Source of the DNA: an uncultured Allobaculum sp.
GTDB lineage: Bacteria; Bacillota_I; Bacilli_A; Erysipelotrichales; Erysipelotrichaceae
Reading direction: 5' to 3'
DNA: 13,050 nucleotides
Assembly: GCA_948467695.1 (NCBI GenBank)
Contig: CAOKFJ010000020.1
Coordinates: forward strand, 1 to 13,050
The notes beneath the pieces are model-generated. The model was given only the letters and a program-made list of their open reading frames with translations, was not told the origin of the DNA and did not search any database. Every line of letters starts with the position of its first letter. The first letter of the stretch is position 1. The position numbers and the translations under genes are program-made. Shown here one piece after another: positions 1 to 7,740 of the stretch.

Positions 1-506
1 AGATCGAGTTCCTTCAGTGAGTGGCATCGACTGAACATATGGTTCATATCGGTTACTTCAGAGGTATCCCAGCCGCTGATATCGATTTTCTGCACAGCTG
101 TCAGATTATGGAATACATTTTTCAGGCTGCCTGCTGCCTTGAAATCTGCTGAACCATCAATTTCCTTAATCGATTTGTTCTCCTTGTTTTCAGGATTCCA
201 CGGCCATTTAAATTCTGGATCATTGTTTTCAAACACGCCTGCGCCGATGGTCAGCACCCCATTGCCATCGAGCGTCCATGCGGCGGTTCCAAGCATTCCT
301 TCGTCTACAATCGGCGCATCGTTATCTGTTCGCATGGCCTCTTCTGCAGCAAACTCATTTTCAGTTCGTAAATTTTCTTCTTCTCTCAGACTCTGTGTTT
401 CTTCTTCATCCTGCGCGAATTCCTGAGCCGTAACGGGAACAGATCCGCTTTGCATGAGAAGCGCAGCGCTCATCAGCGCGCCAAGCCATTTTCGTTTTCG
501 ATTCAT
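1..506 (-). CDS. BspA-like (DUF285) secreted surface protein, N-terminal part, runs off the left edge
   Basis: The first 168 codons of a secreted protein are present; the rest lies beyond the window. The N-terminus is a signal peptide: MNRKRK, a hydrophobic stretch (LGALMSAALLM, residues 8-18), then a likely cleavage near VTAQEF (residues 25-30). An acidic linker follows (residues 31-70, rich in E and D). WTLDGNGVLTIG (77-88) is the opening often seen in Firmicute surface proteins of this group. IDISGWDTSEVTDMNHMF (141-158) followed by a CHSLKELD stretch matches the roughly 25-residue DUF285 repeat. By family knowledge such proteins are cell-wall-displayed and many bind host or matrix ligands; any ligand here is unknown. 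I chose the ATG at 506 because AGGA lies about 9 bases upstream. An in-frame ATG at 512 is only 3 bases from it. The gene sits behind the terminator at 698-744, so it is probably transcribed separately from the glycan genes. Confidence 0.85.
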   Translation of the reverse strand, partial: MNRKRKWLGALMSAALLMQSGSVPVTAQEFAQDEEETQSLREEENLRTENEFAAEEAMRTDNDAPIVDEGMLGTAAWTLDGNGVLTIGAGVFENNDPEFKWPWNPENKENKSIKEIDGSADFKAAGSLKNVFHNLTAVQKIDISGWDTSEVTDMNHMFSRCHSLKELD

Positions 507-527
507 ATTCATTTTTCCTATTCTGTT

Positions 528-683
528 TTACTTCTCTGTTTTCTGTTTTCTTTTGATTTTCAGTCTCTTGTCGTCTTGTTTTTCGGCCAGACGTCCAAAC
601 GTTTTATCCATCGCGATGCCGATGGTATTACCTACAGAATAAACAGCATTGCCCTTTCTTACAATGACGCCTTCAGCCATCAT
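528..683 (-). CDS. Possible small basic protein, 51 residues, unrecognised
   Basis: An open frame starts MMAEGVIVRKGN and ends KRKQKTEK, with stop TAA at 528-530. It fills most of the gap between the terminator at 698-744 and the BspA-like gene, and ends 21 bases before that gene's start. The third codon positions (GGC, ATC, GCG, CTG, GCC) look like the neighbouring genes, and the C-terminal third is strongly basic. No transmembrane segment or family is apparent. Against it: the tandem ATG codons at 678-683 have no convincing Shine-Dalgarno sequence, and the frame stays open upstream through the hairpin, so it may be the surviving tail of a lost gene. I do not recognise it. Confidence 0.4.
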   Translation of the reverse strand: MMAEGVIVRKGNAVYSVGNTIGIAMDKTFGRLAEKQDDKRLKIKRKQKTEK

Positions 684-697
684 CCAATCAGGATGTA

Positions 698-744
698 AAA
701 ATCCCGTATTCCAGCACGAATATTTATGCGGAATACGGGATTTT
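698..744 (-). terminator. Rho-independent terminator after the ATP-grasp gene
   Basis: A perfect 15-bp inverted repeat: AAAATCCCGTATTCC at 698-712 pairs with 730-744 across a 17-base spacer. Read on the minus strand the stem ends in GGGATTTTT, giving a run of five U. It lies 35 bases after the stop of the 779-1894 gene. The plus-strand side also ends in TTTT, so it could work both ways. Confidence 0.85.
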
Positions 745-778
745 CGATATAAAGATCACTTAGATCTCTGCTTTATGT

Positions 779-1894
779 CTACGCTTTGGATCGGACGATA
801 TAGCATCCTGCGCGGTTGGAGCTGTCGGTTGTGCTGCCGATTTTTTCGGGATGGAAATCAAGAACGGTAAGAATGCGTTCGGGCTCGTTTGTCTGAATGT
901 CTTCAAATTCTTTCAGATCGGCTTCATTGAGAATGAAGTGGCTTTCCACTGGAAAGCCTTCATGGTCTTTTTCAAAAGACAGCGGCGTTCCAACTGCCGC
1001 ATCAATGACCATGCCGACAAAGTCATATCCAGTCGAATAATAAACAAGATGACTTCCGATCGCATCACCGCCCATGCGTCCGGCTGCTTCGATGATTTTG
1101 ATGTTTCCGTCCGCATCGATTTTGAATTCAGTATGCGAAGCGCCTTCTCGCAGTTCGAGCGCATCAAGTGTCGCGAATACGGTCTGCACGACTTTGTCGT
1201 ACATCTCTCTGGAAACGGGCGCCGGTTCAAGATGGCGGGTTTCGATAAAATGCGGAGCGCCGGTTGTCGTTTTTTCCGTCAGCGCAAGGAAGTGGTGCTT
1301 TCCATTCTGGGAAATGCATTCCGCGCTGTATTCCTGGCCGGAGGCATATTCTTCGACAAGCACATAGCGGCTGAAGCTTTCATCGCGCGCCGCATTGATC
1401 GCCTCCATCAGCTGATCAGGTTCTTCAACTTTGAAAATCCCGCGGCTTCCGCTGCGATCGACCGGTTTGACAATGACAGGAAGAACAAACTGCGAAGGAT
1501 CCGCAGTTTCATCCGGCGCGATCTGCACGCTTTTCGGCGAAGGGATGCCCGCGCGCTCGAAGGCTTCGCGCATCTCGTGCTTGTTGGTGCTGATCAGCGC
1601 GGCATTGGGGCTGTTGCAGGGCAGACCAAGCGCGTCGCCGACGTAGTTTACCGCGATTGCCGCAAGATCGGAAGAAATGGTGCATATCCCCTGAATTCCG
1701 ATCTCTTTGCAGATGGCGAGGATCTCGTCTTTTTCAGTGATGCTTACGGGATAGAAAACATCCGCCGCTTCTTCGCCGACATCATTGGCTTTCCACGCAA
1801 ACACATGCGTGGTCCAGCCCTGCGCTTTTGCTTTTTCGATCAGCGGCAGCTGCAGATAGCTTGCGCCGATGATCGCCAGATTGCCTTTTGACAT
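779..1894 (-). CDS. ATP-grasp carboxylate-amine ligase (second copy in the locus)
   Basis: This 371-residue protein has the ATP-grasp layout. A Rossmann-like preATP-grasp start (NLAIIGASYLQ, residues 5-15) is followed by the ATP-binding lysine strand and glycine loop (VKPVDRSGSRGIFKV, 142-156) and the adenine-binding hinge (YVLVEEY, 177-183). The metal-binding acidic pair is TEFKID (255-260) and IIEAAGRMGGD (267-277). Enzymes with this layout join a carboxylate to an amine through an acyl-phosphate and release ADP; they include L-amino acid ligases. The substrate here cannot be read from sequence, but the glycan genes around it suggest amidation of an acidic sugar or a precursor. The asparagine of the common E-x-N-P-R motif is alanine. 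I chose the ATG at 1894 because AGAGG lies about 7 bases upstream and the protein then starts at its first beta strand. An upstream in-frame ATG at 1936 adds 14 unlikely residues. It is homologous to the product of 7781-8983. Specific function is uncertain. Confidence 0.88.
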   Translation of the reverse strand: MSKGNLAIIGASYLQLPLIEKAKAQGWTTHVFAWKANDVGEEAADVFYPVSITEKDEILAICKEIGIQGICTISSDLAAIAVNYVGDALGLPCNSPNAALISTNKHEMREAFERAGIPSPKSVQIAPDETADPSQFVLPVIVKPVDRSGSRGIFKVEEPDQLMEAINAARDESFSRYVLVEEYASGQEYSAECISQNGKHHFLALTEKTTTGAPHFIETRHLEPAPVSREMYDKVVQTVFATLDALELREGASHTEFKIDADGNIKIIEAAGRMGGDAIGSHLVYYSTGYDFVGMVIDAAVGTPLSFEKDHEGFPVESHFILNEADLKEFEDIQTNEPERILTVLDFHPEKIGSTTDSSNRAGCYIVRSKA

Positions 1895-1980
1895 AATTTT
1901 TCCTCTCATTGTTCTACAAAGTCTGATTGAGGGCATAACGGAATCGTTGAAAAACGCCCTCTATTGTCCATCGCAGAGAA

Positions 1981-2000
1981 AGCCGGAAAGGTTTCCGGCT
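1981..2000 (-). terminator. Hairpin between flippase and ATP-grasp gene, probable weak terminator or attenuator
   Basis: A 9-bp perfect inverted repeat, AGCCGGAAA with TTTCCGGCT and a 2-base centre, begins 18 bases after the flippase stop. The minus-strand transcript continues TTTCTCT, an interrupted U tract. It probably reduces expression of the downstream ATP-grasp gene relative to the flippase, or protects the upstream message. Further down, GAGGGC (1929-1934) and GCCCTC (1956-1961) form a second, weaker inverted repeat. Confidence 0.55.
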
Positions 2001-2018
2001 GTTCAGTTTCTGTTTACG

Positions 2019-3344
2019 TTATGCGGCTTTCTTTTTTGCCTGTTTTCTTTTGCGCTCGCGCACAGCCTGATTGAACACTCTGACCATCAGAACCCCGGAG
2101 AACACCGCAAGGATAAGCATCAGAATGAAATACAGGTTGGATGCGCCGCGAATTCCGCTTGTTCGAATCAGAATGGGCGAAAGCAGGAAAGCGAGAACGG
2201 AAACACCGCCGTAAATCCACGCGATCGACATCTGTTTTCGCATGATGGTGAGAATGCTGATGAAAAATCCGCTGTACGCGAGCAGACCGCCGCCCGCGAG
2301 CAGAATCAGAAAATCGGTTTCATAGTCCGCCAGCTGCACAGAATACAGCAGCGAGAGCACTTCAATACCGATCAGTTTGCCGGCAAGAAGCACAACCGCG
2401 GTGATGATCGCAATGACAATGACTTCGATCCAGATCGAACGCTTGAATCTCTTGAGCTGTCTCTTGTTCCATTCATTGGACAGACGGAACAGAAACGGCT
2501 GGTAAATGAAGTTGTTGAGCAGGTTGATCACGAAGATCGGCATCGAAATGAAGCTGAAGATCGCCTGCATTTCCTCGCTCATCGCCTGATCAATAGCGTA
2601 CTTGGGCGCGTTGCCGATGTAGATCGACAGGAAGGTCGACAGAAACAAAGGGAAGCATACCGCAAGAAGCGCGATGACATTTCTGCGCGAAGGCGCGCGG
2701 CTGCGATGCTCTTTGTGAATACCGGTTGCCCTGCGCACAAGATAAAAGCACCAGAAGCAGGACGCGCCGGAAAGAATCGTGCTGATGATCACCGCCCACA
2801 GCTGATTTCTGAAGATCAGAACCACAAGAATGAAGCTGATGTACAGCACAGAAAGACGGATCGTCAGAATCTTAGCGCCGATATCCAGACGTCCATGCTG
2901 CTGAAGATAACCGTAGTACACGTCTTCAATGGAATCGATGATTTTCGAAAAGCAGACAAAGAAAATCAGGATGAACTTGTACATCGAATACTGACGGACA
3001 ATCCCCACAACGACCAGATAGCCGGTGAAGACAAGAACCATCAGTCCGGTCGACCACATGCGCGCTCGAAGATATTCCCGGAAAGTGTAGGTGCCGTTGA
3101 CATCGGAAACCTGATAGTTTCGCACGCCGAAACGGCCGATGTTCGCAAACAGATTCGCATTCGCGAACGCGATCGAGAACAGACCGGATTCGGCAAGACC
3201 AAGCACGCGTGAAAGAATCATCAGAAAGAATACAGACTGGAATGCGCTGAGCATGCCGCCCGCGCTGTTCCAGAACATGCTCGACTGGACCGCTTTGGTT
3301 TCATCGCCAAGCAGGAACTGTTTGATGCGTTTTGTATACGTCAT
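2019..3344 (-). CDS. Wzx-like polysaccharide flippase (MATE/MOP superfamily)
   Basis: This 441-residue integral membrane protein is nearly all hydrophobic helices, about 12 by eye, with short basic loops and a basic cytoplasmic tail (RKRKQAKKKAA). The N-terminal stretch (SSMFWNSAGGMLSAFQSVFF, residues 21-40, then a SRVLGLAESGLFS stretch) is typical of oligosaccharide flippases of the polysaccharide transport family. In that family it would move undecaprenyl-linked glycan from the inner to the outer membrane leaflet. The start codon lies 2 bases after the stop of the 3347-5566 gene, so the two are translationally coupled; the AGAGG about 10 bases upstream sits inside that gene's last codons. 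A hairpin follows the stop. The glycan it carries is not known, but coupling to the GT-C-like gene suggests both act on the same lipid-linked sugar. Confidence 0.85.
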   Translation of the reverse strand: MTYTKRIKQFLLGDETKAVQSSMFWNSAGGMLSAFQSVFFLMILSRVLGLAESGLFSIAFANANLFANIGRFGVRNYQVSDVNGTYTFREYLRARMWSTGLMVLVFTGYLVVVGIVRQYSMYKFILIFFVCFSKIIDSIEDVYYGYLQQHGRLDIGAKILTIRLSVLYISFILVVLIFRNQLWAVIISTILSGASCFWCFYLVRRATGIHKEHRSRAPSRRNVIALLAVCFPLFLSTFLSIYIGNAPKYAIDQAMSEEMQAIFSFISMPIFVINLLNNFIYQPFLFRLSNEWNKRQLKRFKRSIWIEVIVIAIITAVVLLAGKLIGIEVLSLLYSVQLADYETDFLILLAGGGLLAYSGFFISILTIMRKQMSIAWIYGGVSVLAFLLSPILIRTSGIRGASNLYFILMLILAVFSGVLMVRVFNQAVRERKRKQAKKKAA

Positions 3345-3346
3345 GC

Positions 3347-5566
3347 CTAGTCAGCCTCTTTCTTCAGGCGGTAAATCGCAAAGTCGCCAAAGCGCTCCAC
3401 TTCTTCGACTTCGGTCTCGATACCGTAATGCTCTTCCATATAATTCGCCTGCACTTCAGGATCAAAGCGCGTAACAAGATACGCATTGTCGTCCGCCAGA
3501 TGAGACATCGGCGAGAGCAGATCTTTCTGCGCAAGCATTTCATTCAGACCTTTGGCACCGGTATACCATCCGCCAAGCATATACACGTTTTCGGTGGTCG
3601 AGGGATCATAGTAATCCATGTAGTTCAGATTCTGGCCCAGACATGTTGTGCTCGAATCCACAAAATACAGGTTGTTTTTATCGGTCGTAAAATACGAGAA
3701 CATCGCCTGCAGATCGCGGTTCACGTTTACATGACGTGTGCTCTTATAATCATGCGCGCTCATATTCAGACACACCAGCGAGGCGAGCAGAGCGCATATC
3801 CACGCCGCGATACGGCTGGCTATATATGTTCTGCTTTTTCGCTTTGCGCTGATTGCGCCGTCATCGAGATATGTATCGTCTTTTTCATCGTCTTCAAAAG
3901 CCGAATAATTCCGGCGGAAGAAGACTTCAAATTCGTCCTGGTATTTCAAAGAGGAGAGCAGCACCATAAATGCCGCGATCCAGAGCAGATACTGCAGGCG
4001 GATCAGATTGTAGCGGCCGCTCACAAACAGCTGCAAACTCATCGCGCCGACCATAACGATCGCTGTCGCCGCCGCGATCCACTTGTTTTTGCCTTTCCCT
4101 AAAAACAGGAAAGCCGCAAAGCAGTAAATCCAGGGGAAATTGAAGTAGGATTTCAGAAAGCGAAGGAAATCTTTGGCTTTCTGCTTCAAACCTGCGGACT
4201 CTTCTGCGGGCGCATCTTTGGCATCGGTGTTTTCCGCAAGAACAGACTCCGTGCTCTTTTCTGTCTGTGTTTCATCCTTCGAGGAATCTTTCGACATCTC
4301 ATCGCTTCGATCGCCAGCAGAGTCAGAATCTTCGACAAAGCTTTCAAAGTGTTCCGTCTGCGATTCCATCTTGCGCATGGTCGATGCGCGTTCTGTTCTC
4401 AGAGAGGCATACGCCTGTCCTTCTGATTTGCCTGCCGTCTCGGTGGATTCATCTTCTGCGGATGCGTTTGAGGCGGATTCTTTCTGATCGGACTGATCCT
4501 TGTCTTTCTGGCTGTCCTCTGCGGAAAGAAGACGTTCTTTAAACGTGCTGTCGTAACGTTCCCACAGTGGTTCATTGAGCGCTTCAATGCCTTTTTCAGC
4601 CGTCAGCTTCTCGAGATTTTTGTCAAAGACTTCCGGATTTCGGGCAAGGTCAGCGATCAGATTCAGACGAGCGGTCGTGTAAAATTCGGGATCCGCAATA
4701 TTGAAATTCGAGAGATTGAGAAAGTCATTGTAGGAAACGCCGATTTTCTCATAGCGTTCCTTGTTTTCTTGATATGGCGCGAGCGGATAGTCGCGCACTT
4801 TGCTTCGTGCGGAATTGTATGCGGTATACGCCGCCCATGCCGGATCGCTTCTGTAGTAGCGGGTATTGTACATTCTGCAGCCAAATACCGCCGCAAACAG
4901 AACAAGCAGTGAAACAACCGCAGCGACAGCGGACGCAACGCGTCTAGCCCTGCACTCCCGTACAAACAGGAAGAAAAGATACAGCGAGAAAACAGCGCCG
5001 ACCGCGAGGAAGGAATCAAAGCGGATCATCGAACCGACTGTCGTCAGCGCGATGCCAAGAATAACCGCAGCCGCGCTGCCAATCGATTTCTGTGTCATCT
5101 TGCGCCAGTTGTCATGGAAGATGATCAGCGCAAGTCCTGCCGCGCAAAGCAGACCCGCGACTTTGGTGAAGTTGATGCGGGAAAAGATATCAAATCCCAT
5201 CACGACATAAAAGAGAAAAGAGAGAAAAACGCCGGTAAGCGGATGGAATGATTTCATAATCATTACGCCCGCCGCATAGAACGCGGCAAGAGAGAGAAAA
5301 AACTGTACCAGCGCATACCAGTTGGTTCCTGGAAATGAGACAAAAAGGAACTGCAGAACTTTTCCAAACAGAATATTGGAAAAGATGATCTCGGCGCTCG
5401 GTCTGCCCATGGCCCCCGTCAAAATCGACATAATGACCGTATCGTCACCCGCTTCCGGAACGATTTTAAACAGAACCAGGAAGGCGCCGATATAGGTGGT
5501 CAGGCAAAGGGCAGTGATAAAATACGGATTTCTAAATATGTTCTCGTTCATTCTCTCTGTCTTCAT
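3347..5566 (-). CDS. Large GT-C-like membrane protein with a long acidic insert
   Basis: This 739-residue protein has about ten or more membrane helices and a soluble C-terminal domain of about 130 residues. After the first helix comes EAGDD (residues 38-42), an acidic pair in the first outer loop, as in GT-C glycosyltransferases that use polyprenyl-phosphate sugars. PGTNWYALVQ (79-88) and INFTKVAG (131-138) are shared with the product of 9006-10736, as is a VRDYPLAPY stretch (257-265). The C-terminal domains also align. Residues about 345-460 are a Ser/Asp/Glu/Lys-rich, low-complexity insert absent from that relative, probably an exposed flexible loop; a second acidic patch lies at 556-569. 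Start: GGAGG lies 7 bases before the ATG at 5566. The gene follows a 219-bp gap and is coupled to the flippase. I recognise no named family with certainty; GT-C glycosyltransferase is my inference, and a polymerase or ligase role is possible. Confidence 0.8.
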   Translation of the reverse strand: MKTERMNENIFRNPYFITALCLTTYIGAFLVLFKIVPEAGDDTVIMSILTGAMGRPSAEIIFSNILFGKVLQFLFVSFPGTNWYALVQFFLSLAAFYAAGVMIMKSFHPLTGVFLSFLFYVVMGFDIFSRINFTKVAGLLCAAGLALIIFHDNWRKMTQKSIGSAAAVILGIALTTVGSMIRFDSFLAVGAVFSLYLFFLFVRECRARRVASAVAAVVSLLVLFAAVFGCRMYNTRYYRSDPAWAAYTAYNSARSKVRDYPLAPYQENKERYEKIGVSYNDFLNLSNFNIADPEFYTTARLNLIADLARNPEVFDKNLEKLTAEKGIEALNEPLWERYDSTFKERLLSAEDSQKDKDQSDQKESASNASAEDESTETAGKSEGQAYASLRTERASTMRKMESQTEHFESFVEDSDSAGDRSDEMSKDSSKDETQTEKSTESVLAENTDAKDAPAEESAGLKQKAKDFLRFLKSYFNFPWIYCFAAFLFLGKGKNKWIAAATAIVMVGAMSLQLFVSGRYNLIRLQYLLWIAAFMVLLSSLKYQDEFEVFFRRNYSAFEDDEKDDTYLDDGAISAKRKSRTYIASRIAAWICALLASLVCLNMSAHDYKSTRHVNVNRDLQAMFSYFTTDKNNLYFVDSSTTCLGQNLNYMDYYDPSTTENVYMLGGWYTGAKGLNEMLAQKDLLSPMSHLADDNAYLVTRFDPEVQANYMEEHYGIETEVEEVERFGDFAIYRLKKEAD

Positions 5567-5785
5567 CCATCTTCCTCCATATTTCTTTTTGTACGTCTTT
5601 CTGATTCCAGATTTATGTACTGCAGGTTTTTACTATTTCAAATTTTGAATCTTTACATGCGGCTTTTGATATCTGTCCAGATTCTTGAACCGCGCATTTT
5701 TATTTCAGGTATTTCATTTGTCTCGCTTTTCCATCTGTCATAGAGTCGAATGGGATAAAAGACAAACTGTGATCGCTCTGGATCA
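5567..5785 (-). promoter_or_regulatory. 219-bp gap with candidate promoters for the 5566 gene
   Basis: No terminator-like hairpin is visible here. Two promoter-like pairs face the downstream gene: TTGAAA (5641-5636), 18 bases, CATAAA (5617-5612); and TGGACA (5679-5674), 16 bases, TGTAAA (5657-5652). Both -10 boxes match only 4 of 6 bases. The GGAGG ribosome site is at 5574-5578. The gap suggests that the downstream GT-C, flippase and ATP-grasp genes can be transcribed separately. Confidence 0.3.
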
Positions 5786-6712
5786 TCAAAGCTTGCCGAT
5801 GGTGATCAGAAATACGTTTGTAATCTGAATCGGGAGCGAGAAGGTAAAAAATTCACGGTGACGCATGAGACGGAAACGGTTTTTCCAGCTCTTTTTGTAC
5901 TGCGCTACAATGCGAAGCTCATCCGGATCGTTGAGGACGTCTTCGTACTGATCAAGCAGCACGTTCGCATTGATTTCATGCATGCACGCTTTCTGATGGC
6001 ACCGCTTTTTGATGAACTCAAGGTTCTTCACGATGCGGTCTTTTTTTGTAATATTCGTCTGCGACAGGTTTTCGCCGGTCTGACGATAGTCGATATGAGG
6101 TACGGCATCATACACCACTTCGCCGCTCCAGAAAGCCAGTTCGGCGATGAAGGTGTCATGTCCGAATATCTTTGTCTGCTTATAGCGCTCAACCAGACGG
6201 GTAAGCGCGGGATTCATGACCATCGTGCAGCCGCGGATGCCGATAAACATCGCGAACATATAGCGATTGATGGTGCCTTCCCACGTATTCGCCTTCTTGA
6301 GATAGGTGTCATTGGCATCAACGATATTCAGGTCGGAATAGTAAAGGACCGGTTTGGTTTCATGATCCGCTTTCTCTTCAATCATCTTTACGGCTGAAAT
6401 CAGCTTGTCGGGAAGCCAAATATCATCCTGATCGGAAAACGCCGTGTAGGCAGCGGGATTTTTTCCGGGGCGCGTTGCCAGCGTCATAAACGATGCGATG
6501 TATCCAAGGTTTTCCCCTTCGATGACATCGATGTTGGAATACCTGTTTTGATACTCTTTCAGAATCTCTCTGGTCGAATCGGACGATCCGTCATCGCGTA
6601 CCCAGAGCGTCACGTCGACCCCCTGCTGATTGAGAATGGAGTCGAGCTGTTCGCGAAGATATTTTTCTCCATTCCAGGTCGACATCAGGACAGTGACTTC
6701 AGGCTTCGACAT
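5786..6712 (-). CDS. Family 2 glycosyltransferase, rhamnosyltransferase-like
   Basis: This 308-residue soluble enzyme has a GT-A fold. Visible motifs are VTVLMSTWNGEKYLREQLDS (residues 6-25), VRDDGSSDST (38-47) and FSDQDDIWLPDKL (92-104). FSDQDDIW carries the metal-binding aspartates and is typical of the RfbF/RgpB-type group, many of which transfer rhamnose or a similar sugar from a nucleotide donor. GHDTFI (184-189) and YRQTGENLS (209-217) fit the acceptor-side motifs of that group. It would extend a lipid-linked glycan on the cytoplasmic face. The gene overlaps the end of the upstream gene by 14 bases. I prefer the ATG at 6712 because GGGATGG lies just upstream at suitable spacing. The alternative ATG at 6721 has AGGG immediately against it. 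Donor and acceptor sugars cannot be told from sequence. Confidence 0.88.
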   Translation of the reverse strand: MSKPEVTVLMSTWNGEKYLREQLDSILNQQGVDVTLWVRDDGSSDSTREILKEYQNRYSNIDVIEGENLGYIASFMTLATRPGKNPAAYTAFSDQDDIWLPDKLISAVKMIEEKADHETKPVLYYSDLNIVDANDTYLKKANTWEGTINRYMFAMFIGIRGCTMVMNPALTRLVERYKQTKIFGHDTFIAELAFWSGEVVYDAVPHIDYRQTGENLSQTNITKKDRIVKNLEFIKKRCHQKACMHEINANVLLDQYEDVLNDPDELRIVAQYKKSWKNRFRLMRHREFFTFSLPIQITNVFLITIGKL

Positions 6713-7637
6713 TTTTTCCATCCCTGATCACGTCGCGGATCAAATACTGCGGTTTATTGCTTACCGTCATATAAATTCTTCCGATATAGTCGCCGATCAG
6801 ACCAAGCGAAACAAGAATCAGTCCGCCTATGATCAGAAGCAGGCAGGACAGTGTGGTAAATCCGCTCTGCGCGCCTGACGCAAAGAATCGAATAATATAG
6901 TAGATCGCCAGAATAATCCCGATCAGTGTGCTCAGCGCGCCGACGCCTGCAGCAATATGCAAAGGGACAATCGAGAAACTGGTGCTGACCGTCATCCACT
7001 GTTTAAACAGTTTTTTCAGATTGTAGTTGGTCTTTCCTGCCTGACGCGGACGTCCTTCCATCGGCACGTTGGCCATTCGTTTGGAAACCTGAAGCATATA
7101 GCCAAGCGGTGAAGGAAAAGGACTTTTATAGTCTCTCAGCGCGCGGATAATCGTCTGGTCAACCGCGTAGAAATTTGAGATTTTAATATTTTTCGGTTTA
7201 CCCAGCGTAATCTCTGTCAGCTTTCCGTGTATATTTGACGTAATTTTCTTAAACGCCGTGGTTTTTTTGACGGTATAGCCGGCATAAACCACATCGTATC
7301 CTTCATCAAGCTTGTCCAGCAGCTCGAACATATGATCTTCCGGGCACTGTCCGTCATCGTCCATATAGACCAGCTTGTCGCCTGTGACAAACTCCAGTCC
7401 CGCCATTTTGGCATTGAGCTGGCTGTAGTTTCTCGACAGATCCACACCGATAATGCGCTGATCTTCACGTGTCAGCGCCCGAATCACATCCACCGTGTTA
7501 TCGGGAGATCCATCGTTGACCAGAATAATCTCGTAATCTTCATGGTTATGTCCGGAAAATTCATTCTGAAGATCGTGAACAACTTTTTCCAGAGTCAGCT
7601 GCGATCGATAGCAGGCAATCAAAACTGAAATCTTCAT
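6699..7637 (-). CDS. GtrB/DPM1-like polyprenyl-phosphate glycosyltransferase
   Basis: This 312-residue protein has an N-terminal GT-A domain and two C-terminal membrane helices (about 226-249 and 262-283), the architecture of GtrB, ArnC and bacterial DPM1-like enzymes. Motifs are VLIACYRS (5-12), VNDGSPDNT (40-48), the metal-binding YMDDDGQCPED (91-101), and GKTNYNLKKL (201-210). The closing GDYIGRIYMTVSNKPQYLI (282-300) is a hallmark of the group. Such enzymes move a sugar from a nucleotide to undecaprenyl phosphate, giving a single-sugar lipid donor for GT-C enzymes outside the membrane, which fits the two GT-C-like proteins here. No GtrA-type small flippase is next to it. I chose the ATG at 7637, where the first beta strand begins; an in-frame GTG at 7655 would add six residues. 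The gene overlaps the next GT2 gene by 14 bases. Confidence 0.9.
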   Translation of the reverse strand: MKISVLIACYRSQLTLEKVVHDLQNEFSGHNHEDYEIILVNDGSPDNTVDVIRALTREDQRIIGVDLSRNYSQLNAKMAGLEFVTGDKLVYMDDDGQCPEDHMFELLDKLDEGYDVVYAGYTVKKTTAFKKITSNIHGKLTEITLGKPKNIKISNFYAVDQTIIRALRDYKSPFPSPLGYMLQVSKRMANVPMEGRPRQAGKTNYNLKKLFKQWMTVSTSFSIVPLHIAAGVGALSTLIGIILAIYYIIRFFASGAQSGFTTLSCLLLIIGGLILVSLGLIGDYIGRIYMTVSNKPQYLIRDVIRDGKNVEA

Positions 7638-7675
7638 ACATCCATCTCTTTCCACTCTTTTTTGCTTGTTTCGCT

Positions 7676-7704
7676 TTTATCGGGCACATTTCGCGCCCTG
7701 TCGT
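7676..7704 (-). promoter_or_regulatory. Weak promoter candidate ahead of the GtrB-like gene, spacer forms a hairpin
   Basis: ACGACA (7704-7699) and GATAAA (7681-7676) are 17 bases apart, each matching 4 of 6 consensus bases, about 40 bases before the start codon. The spacer itself is an inverted repeat: GGGCGC pairs with GTGCCC (one G-U pair) around GAAAT at 7682-7698. This could be a promoter with a built-in operator or just a structured leader; the evidence is thin. Confidence 0.2.
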
Positions 7705-7740
7705 TTTTGCTTATGTAAGCGGTTTTACGGCGATATCATC

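Noticed and set aside
1895..1936. ATG at 1936 as start of the second ATP-grasp gene
   Set aside because: The extra 14 residues come from within an inverted repeat, and the ATG at 1894 has AGAGG at proper spacing.
851..3212. Long plus-strand open frames (851-1891 and 1869-3212)
   Set aside because: They lie antisense to the ATP-grasp and flippase genes, whose products match known families. Their translations are rich in His, Arg and Gln with no domain pattern, as expected for antisense frames of genes with this codon use.
3332..4102. Plus-strand open frame of 256 codons
   Set aside because: It is antisense to the C-terminal half of the GT-C-like gene, has no family resemblance and no credible ribosome site.
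5653..5785. Open minus-strand frame in the 219-bp gap, about 44 codons, reading DDPERSQFVFYPIRL and ending SRM
   Set aside because: It looks somewhat protein-like but has no start codon with a ribosome site, enters the GT2 gene in a different frame, and the GT2 product already ends in the normal way. Possibly a remnant, but unsupported.
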